Positions 8,593 through 17,150 of a stretch of 64,000 nucleotides of DNA are shown here, one piece after another (within the stretch, counting starts at the first letter, position 1; every line of letters begins with the position of its first letter). The stretch comes from Dyadobacter sp. CY326 (GTDB lineage Bacteria > Bacteroidota > Bacteroidia > Cytophagales > Spirosomataceae), in NCBI RefSeq assembly GCF_021390515.1, contig NZ_JAJUXI010000010.1, positions 62,001 through 126,000 on the forward strand, read 5' to 3'. The notes beneath the pieces are model-generated. The model searched no databases. It saw nothing but the letters and a program-made list of their open reading frames with translations, and was not told the origin of the DNA. The position numbers and the translations under genes are program-made.

Positions 8593-10353
8593 ATGGGATT
8601 TAATGAAAATCAAACACAGACATTGCAAGCTGTTGAGCCGGTGGCCGCGATAGCTAAGCCGGAGTTGATCAATGGTTCACATGCGTTGATCCAGTCGCTG
8701 ATCGCGGAGGGCGTTGAGACCATTTTCGGATATCCGGGTGGGGCGATTATGCCGGTTTATGACGCGATTTACGATTATCAGGAGCAGGTTAACCACATTT
8801 TGGTGCGTCATGAGCAAGGTGCGGCACACGCAGCCGAAGGTTTTGCGCGCATCACGGGTGAAGTGGGGGTTTGTTTGGTGACATCCGGCCCAGGAGCAAC
8901 GAACCTGGTAACCGGGATCGCTGATGCGATAATTGACTCAACACCAATGGTTTGCATTGTTGGCCAAGTGGCTTCTCATTTGCTGGGAACAGATGCATTC
9001 CAGGAAACGGACGTGATGGGCGTTACCATTCCGATCACTAAATGGAATTACCAGATTACCAATGCGGATGAAGTTCCTGAAATTATTGCCAAAGCATTTT
9101 ATATAGCAAAATCCGGTCGTCCGGGACCAGTCCTGATCGACATTACTAAGGATGCGCAGCAGAAGTTGATGACGAGGCCTTTTGTTCACAAAAAATGTGA
9201 AAAATTGGTTAGTTACCATCCGCGTTTGTCTCCAAAAGAAGAGCAAGTTGCCGCGGCTGCAAAATTGATCAACAATGCAAAACGTCCGTTCCTGTTTTTC
9301 GGACATGGCGTTCAGATTGCCAATGCCGAAGCTGAATTAATTCAATTTCTTGAAAAAACAGACATTCCGGCTGCTTCAACATTGCTCGGACTTTCGTCTG
9401 TTTCCGTTGACCACCCGAATTATGTGGGCTGGCTGGGAATGCATGGAAATTACGGAACCAATGTTTTGACCAATCAATGCGACGTCATTATCGCGATAGG
9501 AATGCGTTTCGATGACCGTGTAACAGGCGATTTGAGCCGTTATGCAAAGCAGGCGAAGGTTGTTCATATTGAAATTGATCCTGCTGAAATTGACAAGATC
9601 GTAAAAGCGGACGCACCTGTTGTGGGTGATGCCAAAAGGGCGCTTGAAATGCTGCTTCCTTTGGTGAAAGAAAGTAATCATGAAGCATGGCGTGAGGAAT
9701 TTAAGCGATACGATGCGATTGAAGATCAAAAGATTACACAGCCCGAACTTGCTCCGACTACGGAAAAGATCAAAATGGCTGAGGTGATCCGCACGCTTTC
9801 AAATAAAACAAAAGGCGAAGCGGTGATCGTTGCGGACGTGGGCCAGCACCAGATGATGACTGCGCGTTACTATCAGTTTAAAAAAGCGAACTCTTTCATC
9901 ACTTCCGGTGGATTAGGAACAATGGGCTTTGCATTGCCCGCATCATTTGGGGCGAAAGTGGGAGCGCCTGATCGTGAGGTTGTTGCGATTATTGGTGACG
10001 GCTGTTTCCAAATGACGATTCAGGAATTGGGAACCATTGCACAGAGCGGTTTGCCTGTTAAGATCATTATTTTGAATAACAATTTCCTTGGAATGGTGCG
10101 CCAGTGGCAACAACTTTTCCACCAGAAACGCTATTCATTCGTTGAGCTGCAAAATCCTGACTTTATCACCATTGCAAAAGGTTTTGGAATAGACGGCCAC
10201 ACTTGCAGCGCAAGGGAAAACCTGAATGATTCACTGGATAAAATGCTTGCTTCCGACAAGCCTTATTTATTGGAAGTGTTGGTAGAAAAAGAAGAAAATG
10301 TGTTCCCAATGGTTCCAACCGGAGCTTGCGTGGCAGATATCAGATTGGAATAA
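8593..10353 (+). CDS. ilvB: Acetolactate synthase large subunit
   Basis: This is the catalytic subunit of acetohydroxyacid synthase, which condenses pyruvate with pyruvate or 2-ketobutyrate using thiamine diphosphate and FAD. The 586 residues show the ThDP-activating glutamate in HEQGAAHAAEG (about 74) and the ThDP/Mg motif running from GDG (about 468) to NNN. An N-terminal extension of about 25 residues precedes the first conserved block. A purine-rich AGAGGAG lies just upstream of the ATG, an unusually good ribosome-binding site for this genome. It pairs with ilvN 18 bases downstream. Confidence 0.96.
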   Translation: MGFNENQTQTLQAVEPVAAIAKPELINGSHALIQSLIAEGVETIFGYPGGAIMPVYDAIYDYQEQVNHILVRHEQGAAHAAEGFARITGEVGVCLVTSGPGATNLVTGIADAIIDSTPMVCIVGQVASHLLGTDAFQETDVMGVTIPITKWNYQITNADEVPEIIAKAFYIAKSGRPGPVLIDITKDAQQKLMTRPFVHKKCEKLVSYHPRLSPKEEQVAAAAKLINNAKRPFLFFGHGVQIANAEAELIQFLEKTDIPAASTLLGLSSVSVDHPNYVGWLGMHGNYGTNVLTNQCDVIIAIGMRFDDRVTGDLSRYAKQAKVVHIEIDPAEIDKIVKADAPVVGDAKRALEMLLPLVKESNHEAWREEFKRYDAIEDQKITQPELAPTTEKIKMAEVIRTLSNKTKGEAVIVADVGQHQMMTARYYQFKKANSFITSGGLGTMGFALPASFGAKVGAPDREVVAIIGDGCFQMTIQELGTIAQSGLPVKIIILNNNFLGMVRQWQQLFHQKRYSFVELQNPDFITIAKGFGIDGHTCSARENLNDSLDKMLASDKPYLLEVLVEKEENVFPMVPTGACVADIRLE

Positions 10354-10371
10354 AATAGACATTAATTGATC

Positions 10372-10905
10372 ATGACAACATACACCATTTGTGTTTTTAC
10401 AGAAAATACGATTGGTATTCTGAACAAGATTACCACCATTCTGACACGCAGACGCATTAATATTGATAGTCTTACGGTTTCCGAAACGGAACGCAAGGGC
10501 ATTTCAAGGTTTACCATCGTCATTCGCCATGAGTCGCGCGATGCCGTTGAAAAGCTCGTCCGCCAGATCCGTAAGGTGATTGAAGTGCTGGCTGTTTTTG
10601 GTTATCTCAATGACGATATCGCTTACAACGAGATCGCATTGTTTAAAATCTCAACACCAATCGGCGCAAAACCGCTTGACATAGAGACCATTAACAAGAC
10701 ATACAAAGCCTGGGTCGTTTACTGGCACCTGACTTATGTGATCATTCAGAAGACGGGCACGGAAGAAGAAATTTTTGAGTTTTTTGACTATATCAAACCA
10801 CACGAGATCCTGGAATTCGTAAGATCGGGACGTGTTGCGGTGAGCAAATCGCCCCAAACGCTGGTCGATTATCTTCCTGAGGCCGAATGGGAGTATTATC
10901 AGTAG
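10372..10905 (+). CDS. ilvN: Acetolactate synthase small (regulatory) subunit
   Basis: This 177-residue ACT-domain subunit confers valine feedback control on IlvB. The N-terminal ACT module is obvious (YTICVFTENTIGILNKITTI, then RRINIDSLTVSETE). A second ACT-like C-terminal domain follows. ATG at 10372 is preferred to the TTG at 10366, which would only add two residues. It is translated in the order ilvB-ilvN-ilvC, as expected for an AHAS operon. Confidence 0.94.
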   Translation: MTTYTICVFTENTIGILNKITTILTRRRINIDSLTVSETERKGISRFTIVIRHESRDAVEKLVRQIRKVIEVLAVFGYLNDDIAYNEIALFKISTPIGAKPLDIETINKTYKAWVVYWHLTYVIIQKTGTEEEIFEFFDYIKPHEILEFVRSGRVAVSKSPQTLVDYLPEAEWEYYQ

Positions 10906-10966
10906 TCGGGCAACTTTACCTAATATTGTTTTTAAATCGAGTAATCAATAATCCAATCAATAATCA

Positions 10967-12013
10967 ATGGCAAAATTAAATTTCGGCGGGCTCGAAGAAG
11001 AAGTAGTAACCCGTGAAGAATTTCCTCTTGAAAAGGCACGTGAAGTACTTTCTACCGAAACCATAGCTGTAATTGGTTACGGCGTACAAGGCCCAGGCCA
11101 AAGTTTGAACATGCGCGACAACGGATTCAATGTAATCGTTGGTCAACGCAAAGGAGGTAAATCGTGGGACAAAGCCGTTGCTGACGGATGGGTTCCTGGC
11201 GAAACACTTTTCGAATTGGAAGAAGCATTGGCAAAAGGAACAATCATTTGTTACCTGCTTTCCGACGCCGCTCAAATTGAATTATGGCCGACTGTTAAGG
11301 CTAACCTTACTGCCGGAAAATCATTGTATTTCTCACACGGTTTTGGTGTAACTTATAAAGATCAAACTGGAATTATCCCTCCTGCTGATGTAGACGTGTA
11401 TCTGGTTGCTCCAAAAGGATCAGGAACTTCACTTCGTCGTTTGTTCGTAGAAGGAAAAGGCTTGAACTCTTCTTTTGCAGTATTCCAGGATGCAACAGGC
11501 AAAGCACGTGAGAAATGTATCGCAATGGGAATCGGTGTTGGTTCAGGATATTTGTTCGAAACGGATTTTTACCGTGAAGTTACATCTGATCTTACTGGCG
11601 AGCGCGGCACATTGATGGGTGCTATTCAGGGAATTTTCGCAGCACAATATGAAGTGCTTCGCTCAAATGGTCACTCTCCATCGGAAGCATTCAACGAAAC
11701 AGTTGAAGAATTGACGCAATCATTGATGCCGCTTGTTGCTGAAAACGGCATGGACTGGATGTACGCAAACTGCTCTACAACAGCTCAGCGTGGTGCATTG
11801 GACTGGTGGAAACCTTTCCGTGACGCTACTAAGCCTGTTTTTGAACAACTTTACAACTCTGTAAAAAGCGGCGAGCAAGCTAGAATCTCCATCACACGTA
11901 ACTCACAATCGGATTACCGCGTGAAACTGGAAGAAGAATTGGCTGAGCTTCGCGAATCAGAAATGTGGAAAGCCGGCAAAACTGTTCGCAGCTTGCGCCC
12001 GGAAAATAATTAA
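10967..12013 (+). CDS. ilvC: Ketol-acid reductoisomerase
   Basis: IlvC isomerises and reduces acetolactate or acetohydroxybutyrate with NADPH and Mg2+. The 348-residue protein has the Rossmann loop GYGVQGPGQSLN (about residue 37) and the acidic Mg-binding helix around DLTGERGTLMGAIQG. Length and the atypical GPGQ in the dinucleotide loop match the Bacteroidota form. A very long perfect palindrome (12018-12079) lies just after its stop. Confidence 0.95.
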   Translation: MAKLNFGGLEEEVVTREEFPLEKAREVLSTETIAVIGYGVQGPGQSLNMRDNGFNVIVGQRKGGKSWDKAVADGWVPGETLFELEEALAKGTIICYLLSDAAQIELWPTVKANLTAGKSLYFSHGFGVTYKDQTGIIPPADVDVYLVAPKGSGTSLRRLFVEGKGLNSSFAVFQDATGKAREKCIAMGIGVGSGYLFETDFYREVTSDLTGERGTLMGAIQGIFAAQYEVLRSNGHSPSEAFNETVEELTQSLMPLVAENGMDWMYANCSTTAQRGALDWWKPFRDATKPVFEQLYNSVKSGEQARISITRNSQSDYRVKLEEELAELRESEMWKAGKTVRSLRPENN

Positions 12014-12017
12014 ATAA

Positions 12018-12079
12018 TTTTTCAATTTTCAAACATTGCCGGGGGCTTAAGCCCCCGGCAATGTTTGAAAATTGAAAAA
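12018..12079. repeat. 62-base perfect palindrome after ilvC
   Basis: Two 31-base arms (12018-12048 and 12049-12079) are exact reverse complements with no spacer. The centre contains GGGGGCTTAAGCCCCC flanked by CATTGCC/GGCAATG. It starts 5 bases after the ilvC stop. As RNA it would form a very stable hairpin, with poly-A on the downstream side and poly-T on the upstream side. It could terminate leftward transcription, protect the ilvDBNC mRNA 3' end, or be a REP-like mobile palindrome. Confidence 0.85.
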
Positions 12080-12091
12080 AGAAAAATATAG

Positions 12092-12118
12092 AAGCTTTGC
12101 AGCATGCAAGGCTTTTTT
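12092..12118 (+). terminator. Intrinsic terminator immediately upstream of ilvA
   Basis: AGCTTTGCA (12093-12101) pairs with TGCAAGGCT (12105-12113) with one G-U, loop GCA, extended by A92-T114. It is followed by T through 12118. The U-run ends only 11 bases before the ilvA ATG at 12130, leaving no room for a promoter. ilvA transcription must therefore read through it. Confidence 0.65.
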
Positions 12119-12129
12119 CATTCACAGCA

Positions 12130-13386
12130 ATGGATACAGTTCACTCCGCTCCGACATTAGACAACATCTTCCTTGCAGCTGAAAGGCTTAGAGGCATTAT
12201 TAACCACACACCGATTTTTTATAATGCACATCTTTCAGAGCAATATCAGGCCAATATTTATCTGAAAAGGGAAGATCTGCAAACTGTTCGCTCTTACAAA
12301 ATTCGCGGCGCTTACAACAAAATGGCTAGCCTGTCTGCAGAGGCGCTTGCAGGCGGCATTGTATGTGCGAGTGCGGGAAACCACGCGCAGGGAGTAGCGT
12401 ATGCATGCTGGAAAATGCAGGTGAAGGGAGCCATTTTCATGCCGACCACCACGCCAGCGCAGAAGATCAAGCAGGTTAGATTATTTGGAAAAGAATGGAT
12501 TGAGATTCATTTGGTCGGAGACACTTATGACGATGCGTATTATGCGTCGAAAGAATATCAAACTGTTACAAAAGCTGTTTTTGTGCATCCATTTGATGAT
12601 TTGCAAGTGATTGAAGGTCAGGGAACCGTGGGTTTGGAGATTTTCAAAGATGCTGATTTCAAGATTGACTATTTGTTAATGGCCATTGGCGGCGGAGGTT
12701 TGGCGTCGGGCATTTCAACCGTTTTTAAACAACTTTCACCCAGAACAAAACTGATAGGAGTTGAGCCCGAAGGTTCGCCGACAATGTATCAGGCAATAAA
12801 AGATGGGCATGTCGTCACATTGGAGCACATTGATAAGTTTGTCGATGGAGCGGCTGTTCGCAGAGCTGGTGAAATCACTTTTGAAATTTGCAGCAGGAGC
12901 CTAGACAAAGTAATCCTCGTTCCGGAAGGCAAAGTTTGCTCATCAATCTTACAACTTTACAACGAAGAAGCCATCGTCGCCGAGCCAGCCGGAGCGCTTA
13001 CCGTTGCTGCATTGGATTTAATAAAAGATGAAATTAAAGGCAAAAATGTCGTCGCATTGATAAGTGGAGGCAATAATGACATTACCAGAACTGAAGAAAT
13101 CAAAGAGCGCTCGTTACTTTACGAAGGCTTAAAACATTACTTCATCATCCGCTTCCCCCAACGATCCGGCGCCTTCCGCGAATTCCTGAATGTCCTCGGT
13201 CCAAACGACGACATTGCCCGTTTCGAGTACGTAAAAAAAACGAACCGTGAGCAAGGCCCGGCACTAGTAGGCATCGAGCTAAAAAACCGCGAAGATTTCG
13301 CACCGTTAATTGAACGAATGGACGCGAATCGGGTGGTTTACGAGTATTTGAATGATCAGCCGGATTTGTTTCAATTTATGGTCTGA
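12130..13386 (+). CDS. ilvA: Threonine ammonia-lyase (biosynthetic)
   Basis: IlvA deaminates threonine to 2-ketobutyrate, the first committed step to isoleucine. The PLP lysine is in SYKIRGAYNK (about residue 55), and the phosphate-binding glycine loop is AIGGGGLASG (about 185). At 418 residues it carries one short C-terminal regulatory ACT-like domain, as in the shorter biosynthetic class, not the two of the E. coli enzyme. ATG 12130 is preferred to the TTG at 12097, which lies inside the terminator hairpin. The stop is one base from the next ATG. Confidence 0.94.
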   Translation: MDTVHSAPTLDNIFLAAERLRGIINHTPIFYNAHLSEQYQANIYLKREDLQTVRSYKIRGAYNKMASLSAEALAGGIVCASAGNHAQGVAYACWKMQVKGAIFMPTTTPAQKIKQVRLFGKEWIEIHLVGDTYDDAYYASKEYQTVTKAVFVHPFDDLQVIEGQGTVGLEIFKDADFKIDYLLMAIGGGGLASGISTVFKQLSPRTKLIGVEPEGSPTMYQAIKDGHVVTLEHIDKFVDGAAVRRAGEITFEICSRSLDKVILVPEGKVCSSILQLYNEEAIVAEPAGALTVAALDLIKDEIKGKNVVALISGGNNDITRTEEIKERSLLYEGLKHYFIIRFPQRSGAFREFLNVLGPNDDIARFEYVKKTNREQGPALVGIELKNREDFAPLIERMDANRVVYEYLNDQPDLFQFMV

Positions 13387-13387
13387 T

Positions 13388-14236
13388 ATGCTGCGCGTTC
13401 CTTCTGATATCAGCTCTCAGGAATTTGAGTCTTTGAAGATTCAGGATATGACTTTTGTTGCCTATCGCAATGAAGTTTATCCGTCCAAGTATGATGTGTT
13501 TTTTGAGGAACATGCGGTGATTGTGGTTTTGGAGGGGGAAAAGAAATTTACGAGTCCGACGCAGGAAGTGCATGTTGAGAAAGGCGACATTCTTTTTGTA
13601 CAGCGTGGTTTTTACTTAATGTCGGAATCGATTAATGAGTCTTACAAAAGCCTTGTTTTCTTTTTTGATGAAAAACTATTGAAAGAATTCGTCAGCCTGC
13701 ATCCTGAACTTTTCAATCCTGCAAAAGCAACGCCAGTTCTCGAAAATCCGATTTTGCTGCTAAAATCCGATGAGAACTTTGAGAAGTTTATCCAATCAGT
13801 TTTTCCGTATTTCAAATCCAGGACTGAGTTGAAGAATCATTTCCTTCGTCTGAAATTCCAGGAGTTATTGCTTCATTTACTAGAACTCGACGATTCAAAA
13901 CAACTCCGTGCTATTCTTTACAGTTTATACAAAGGTGAAAAAGCTGATTTGTCGTTCATGATGAACACATATTATTTGAAACCATTAACATTGGACGAAT
14001 TAGCGCGTTTATCCGGAAGAAGCCTTTCCGCATTTAAAAGAGATTTTCAAGACGAATTCAAAACATCACCTGCGCTGTGGCTCAAAAATAAAAGGCTTGA
14101 TTATGCTGACTTTTTGTTGAGAAACAGCACTAAAAATGTGTCTGAGATTAGCACGGAGATTGGTTATGAGAGCGTTTCACATTTTATAAAGACATATAAA
14201 GAGAAGCATGGGAGGACTCCGAAGAAGCACAATTGA
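13388..14236 (+). CDS. AraC family transcriptional regulator
   Basis: This 282-residue protein has an N-terminal cupin-like effector domain (about 15-130, with VEKGDILFVQRG) and a C-terminal double helix-turn-helix (about 180-282). The latter has LDELARLSGRSLSAFKRDF and VSEISTEIGYESVSHFIKTY, typical of AraC/XylS. It starts one base after the ilvA stop, so it is almost certainly cotranscribed with ilvA. The position invites a role in branched-chain control, but the effector is unknown. Confidence 0.9.
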   Translation: MLRVPSDISSQEFESLKIQDMTFVAYRNEVYPSKYDVFFEEHAVIVVLEGEKKFTSPTQEVHVEKGDILFVQRGFYLMSESINESYKSLVFFFDEKLLKEFVSLHPELFNPAKATPVLENPILLLKSDENFEKFIQSVFPYFKSRTELKNHFLRLKFQELLLHLLELDDSKQLRAILYSLYKGEKADLSFMMNTYYLKPLTLDELARLSGRSLSAFKRDFQDEFKTSPALWLKNKRLDYADFLLRNSTKNVSEISTEIGYESVSHFIKTYKEKHGRTPKKHN

Positions 14237-14271
14237 TTTGGCATTCCGTTTTAAAAAGTCTAGATTGAATG

Positions 14272-14283
14272 ATGAAATTTCAT
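14272..14283. promoter_or_regulatory. Palindrome upstream of the mntA-hepT pair
   Basis: ATGAAATTTCAT is a perfect 12-base palindrome 4 bases before the mntA ATG at 14288. Toxin-antitoxin operons are often self-regulated through such sites. Function is not demonstrated. Confidence 0.35.
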
Positions 14284-14287
14284 TTCC

Positions 14288-14575
14288 ATGAACACTCAGA
14301 TTGTTTTAGATCGGCTAAATAAATCGAAAGGTTATTTTTTCAACAAATATCCTTTGAAATCAATGGCTTTGTTTGGCTCCTATGCCAGAAATGAGGCGAC
14401 CGAGAAGAGTGATGTGGACATTCTTGTTGAATTCTCAGCTCCTGTTGGATTTGAATTCATTGATCTCGCAATGGAATTGGAAGACGTGCTGCAAGCAAAA
14501 GTTGATCTTGTCAGTAAAAAGGGCTTGAAGGCTCCCTTACTGCCTTTCATTGAAAAAAATCTAATTTATGTCTGA
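14288..14575 (+). CDS. mntA: MntA-type nucleotidyltransferase antitoxin
   Basis: This is a minimal nucleotidyltransferase of 95 residues. The family motif GS-x10-DxD is exact: GSYARNEATEKSDVD at about residues 30-44. MntA proteins neutralise the partner HepT by adding AMP groups to a tyrosine. It overlaps hepT by 8 bases, so the two are translationally coupled. It sits between amino-acid genes in the same orientation, suggesting insertion of a small defence or addiction module. Confidence 0.85.
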   Translation: MNTQIVLDRLNKSKGYFFNKYPLKSMALFGSYARNEATEKSDVDILVEFSAPVGFEFIDLAMELEDVLQAKVDLVSKKGLKAPLLPFIEKNLIYV

Positions 14576-14909
14576 AAGAGCTCCGTCAATCTTGTTTTCG
14601 GATATGCTCGATTCAGTGGAAACTGTGCTAGATTATACTGCCGGGATGAATTTTGAAGACTTTCTGAATGATAGAAAAACCCGTGACGCAGTAATTAGAA
14701 ATATCCAAGTGTTAGGTGAAGCCGCTAATCGCGTTCCGAAGGACATTCGGGATGGTTATCCAGATATTGAATGGATGCGAATCATCAGGTCCAGGCACAT
14801 TCTTGTTCACGATTATGCCGGAATAGATTATGAAATAGTCTGGCGGATTATCGAAGTGCACTTACCTCCACTAAAAGAAGCACTTCTCAGAATGACGAAT
14901 GAACATTGA
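14568..14909 (+). CDS. hepT: HepT-like ribonuclease toxin (DUF86)
   Basis: This 113-residue all-helical HEPN-family protein carries the RNase motif R-x4-H-x-Y as RHILVHDY at about residues 84-91. The tyrosine is the expected target of MntA AMPylation. The motif looks intact, so the toxin is probably active if unchecked. It follows mntA with an 8-base overlap, and 201 bases separate it from leuC. Confidence 0.85.
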   Translation: MSERAPSILFSDMLDSVETVLDYTAGMNFEDFLNDRKTRDAVIRNIQVLGEAANRVPKDIRDGYPDIEWMRIIRSRHILVHDYAGIDYEIVWRIIEVHLPPLKEALLRMTNEH

Positions 14910-15110
14910 TCTACTCACGTTCCAATAACAATTTCCGCTCAAACTTCTTTGAAAAACCAAAATCACTATTTTTTGAACCTTTAACGTTATACTTATTACC
15001 TTGAATTTATGGTAATTTGTAAACTCAGTTCTCCTTTTGAGAAAACAGCGGTTTAGTTCGCAATTTCTTAGAAGTCAGTCTTGAAGAGGCGAAATTTTAA
15101 TAATAAAAAA

Positions 15111-16514
15111 ATGAGTAATCAAGCAAATACCCTTTTCGACAAGGTGTGGGACGCACATGTTGTTCGCAAAATTGAAGATGGTCCGGATGTGTTCTTCATC
15201 GACCGTCATTTTATCCACGAAGTAACCAGTCCGGTTGCATTCCTGGGTCTCGAAAGCAGAAAAATTGGCGTAATGTATCCGGAAAGAACATTTGCCACAG
15301 CCGACCACAACACACCGACGATTAACCAACACCTTCCGGTAGCGGATCCACTTTCTGCAAATCAGCTGAAAGCATTGGAAACCAACTCATTAAAATACGG
15401 CATTTCGCATTGGGGACTTGGCCACGCCAGAAACGGAATTGTGCACGTGGTGGGTCCTGAAAATGGAATTACACTTCCCGGCATGACAATCGTTTGCGGG
15501 GATTCGCATACATCCACGCACGGTGCTTTTGGCGCAATTGCCTTTGGTATAGGGACTTCCGAGGTTGAAATGGTGCTTTCTTCGCAATGCATTATGCAGC
15601 CTAAGCCTAAGAAAATGCGTGTTAATGTTGTTGGAGAGTTAGGCAAAGGAGTTACACCAAAAGACGTTACGCTTTATATCATTTCCAAACTGACAACTGC
15701 CGGAGCAACAGGATATTTCGTTGAATACGCAGGTGATGTTTTTGAACAAATGAGCATGGAAGGCCGTATGACGGTTTGTAATATGAGCATTGAAATGGGT
15801 GCACGCGGCGGCATGATCGCTCCGGACGAAACTACATTTGCATACATCAATGGCCGTGACCAGGCTCCAAAAGGAGAGAAATGGGATACAGCATTGGCAT
15901 ATTGGAAAACATTGAAAACAGACGAAGGCGCTGTTTTTGACAAAGAATATACTTTCGATGCGGCTGACATTGAGCCGATGATTACTTACGGAACAAATCC
16001 GGGAATGGGTCAGGGAATTTCTAGGAATATCCCAACTTCGGAACAAGTTGAAGGTGGAAAGTCTACGTACGATAAGTCATTGGCTTACATGGGTTTTCAT
16101 GAAAATGAATCGATGTTAGGAAAGCAAATTGATTATGTTTTCATCGGAAGCTGCACAAACGGTCGCATTGAAGATTTCCGCGCGTTTGCTTCTATCGTGA
16201 AGGGTCGTAAGAAGGCTGATAACGTAACGGCATGGGTTGTTCCAGGCTCACACATTGTGGAGGCGCAGATTAGAGAAGAAGGAATTTTGGACATTCTAAC
16301 AGAAGCCGGTTTTGAACTTCGTCAGCCCGGATGCTCAGCTTGTCTGGCGATGAATGATGACAAAATTCCAGCTGGAAAATATGCTGTCAGCACTTCAAAC
16401 CGCAATTTCGAAGGTCGTCAAGGCCCAGGCGCAAGAACGCTTCTGGCTAGCCCGTTGGTGGCTGCGGCTGCTGCTGTAACCGGAGTAGTTACAGACCCGA
16501 GAGATCTTCTTTAA
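15111..16514 (+). CDS. leuC: 3-isopropylmalate dehydratase large subunit
   Basis: LeuC and LeuD form the 4Fe-4S isomerase that converts 2- to 3-isopropylmalate, and citramalate to methylmalate. Cluster cysteines are seen in GSCTNGR (about 346) and CSACLAMN (about 408). The substrate block [10 protein letters not shown] is present. ATG 15111 gives the conserved start [18 protein letters not shown] and 467 residues. A TTG at 15081 would add only ten poor residues. The 201 bases upstream contain no convincing attenuator. Confidence 0.96.
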   Translation: MSNQANTLFDKVWDAHVVRKIEDGPDVFFIDRHFIHEVTSPVAFLGLESRKIGVMYPERTFATADHNTPTINQHLPVADPLSANQLKALETNSLKYGISHWGLGHARNGIVHVVGPENGITLPGMTIVCGDSHTSTHGAFGAIAFGIGTSEVEMVLSSQCIMQPKPKKMRVNVVGELGKGVTPKDVTLYIISKLTTAGATGYFVEYAGDVFEQMSMEGRMTVCNMSIEMGARGGMIAPDETTFAYINGRDQAPKGEKWDTALAYWKTLKTDEGAVFDKEYTFDAADIEPMITYGTNPGMGQGISRNIPTSEQVEGGKSTYDKSLAYMGFHENESMLGKQIDYVFIGSCTNGRIEDFRAFASIVKGRKKADNVTAWVVPGSHIVEAQIREEGILDILTEAGFELRQPGCSACLAMNDDKIPAGKYAVSTSNRNFEGRQGPGARTLLASPLVAAAAAVTGVVTDPRDLL

Positions 16515-16532
16515 TTCAAACCCGACATTAAC

Positions 16533-17129
16533 ATGGCATACGATAAATTCACATTATTAAGAAGTACGGCAGTTCCTTTGCCGATCGAAAACGTTGATAC
16601 AGACCAGATTATCCCTGCGCGTTTTCTAAAAGCAACCAAGCGCGAAGGATTTGGTGACAACCTTTTTCGCGATTGGCGTTACAATGGTGATAATACACCA
16701 AAAGCGGATTTTGTACTAAACAATCCGATTTACAAAGGGAAAATCCTGGTTGGCGGGCATAACTTCGGAAGCGGATCAAGCCGTGAACATGCTGCCTGGG
16801 CGATTTACGATTATGGCTTTCGTTGCGTTGTTTCCAGCTTTTTTGCAGATATTTTTAAAGGTAACTCATTGAATATTGGTATTTTACCTGTTCAGGTGAG
16901 CCCAGAATTTTTAGATCAAATTTTCCAGGCCATTGAGGCAGATCCAGATGCTGAGTTTGAAGTAAATTTGGAAAAACAAAAGATCACGATAGTTAGCACT
17001 GGCGAATCTGAATCTTTTGACATCAATGGTTATAAAAAACATAACATGATGAATGGCTTCGACGACATCGACTATCTTCAAGCGATGAAAGTCGAGATAA
17101 AGCAGTTTGAAGCAGAGAGAATTTATTAA
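16533..17129 (+). CDS. leuD: 3-isopropylmalate dehydratase small subunit
   Basis: This 198-residue swivel domain partners LeuC. The diagnostic N-terminal block [13 protein letters not shown] and the loop [18 protein letters not shown] are intact. It is 18 bases after leuC and 21 bases before the LeuA/CimA paralogue, so it is part of one transcription unit. Confidence 0.95.
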   Translation: MAYDKFTLLRSTAVPLPIENVDTDQIIPARFLKATKREGFGDNLFRDWRYNGDNTPKADFVLNNPIYKGKILVGGHNFGSGSSREHAAWAIYDYGFRCVVSSFFADIFKGNSLNIGILPVQVSPEFLDQIFQAIEADPDAEFEVNLEKQKITIVSTGESESFDINGYKKHNMMNGFDDIDYLQAMKVEIKQFEAERIY

Positions 17130-17150
17130 AGCGCTGGCCGCAAGCCCCTT

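Noticed and set aside
15009-15056. Fifteen-codon frame with Val, Ile and Leu before leuC as a third leader peptide
   Set aside because: Branched-chain codons are few and scattered, and no terminator/antiterminator pair follows before the leuC start.
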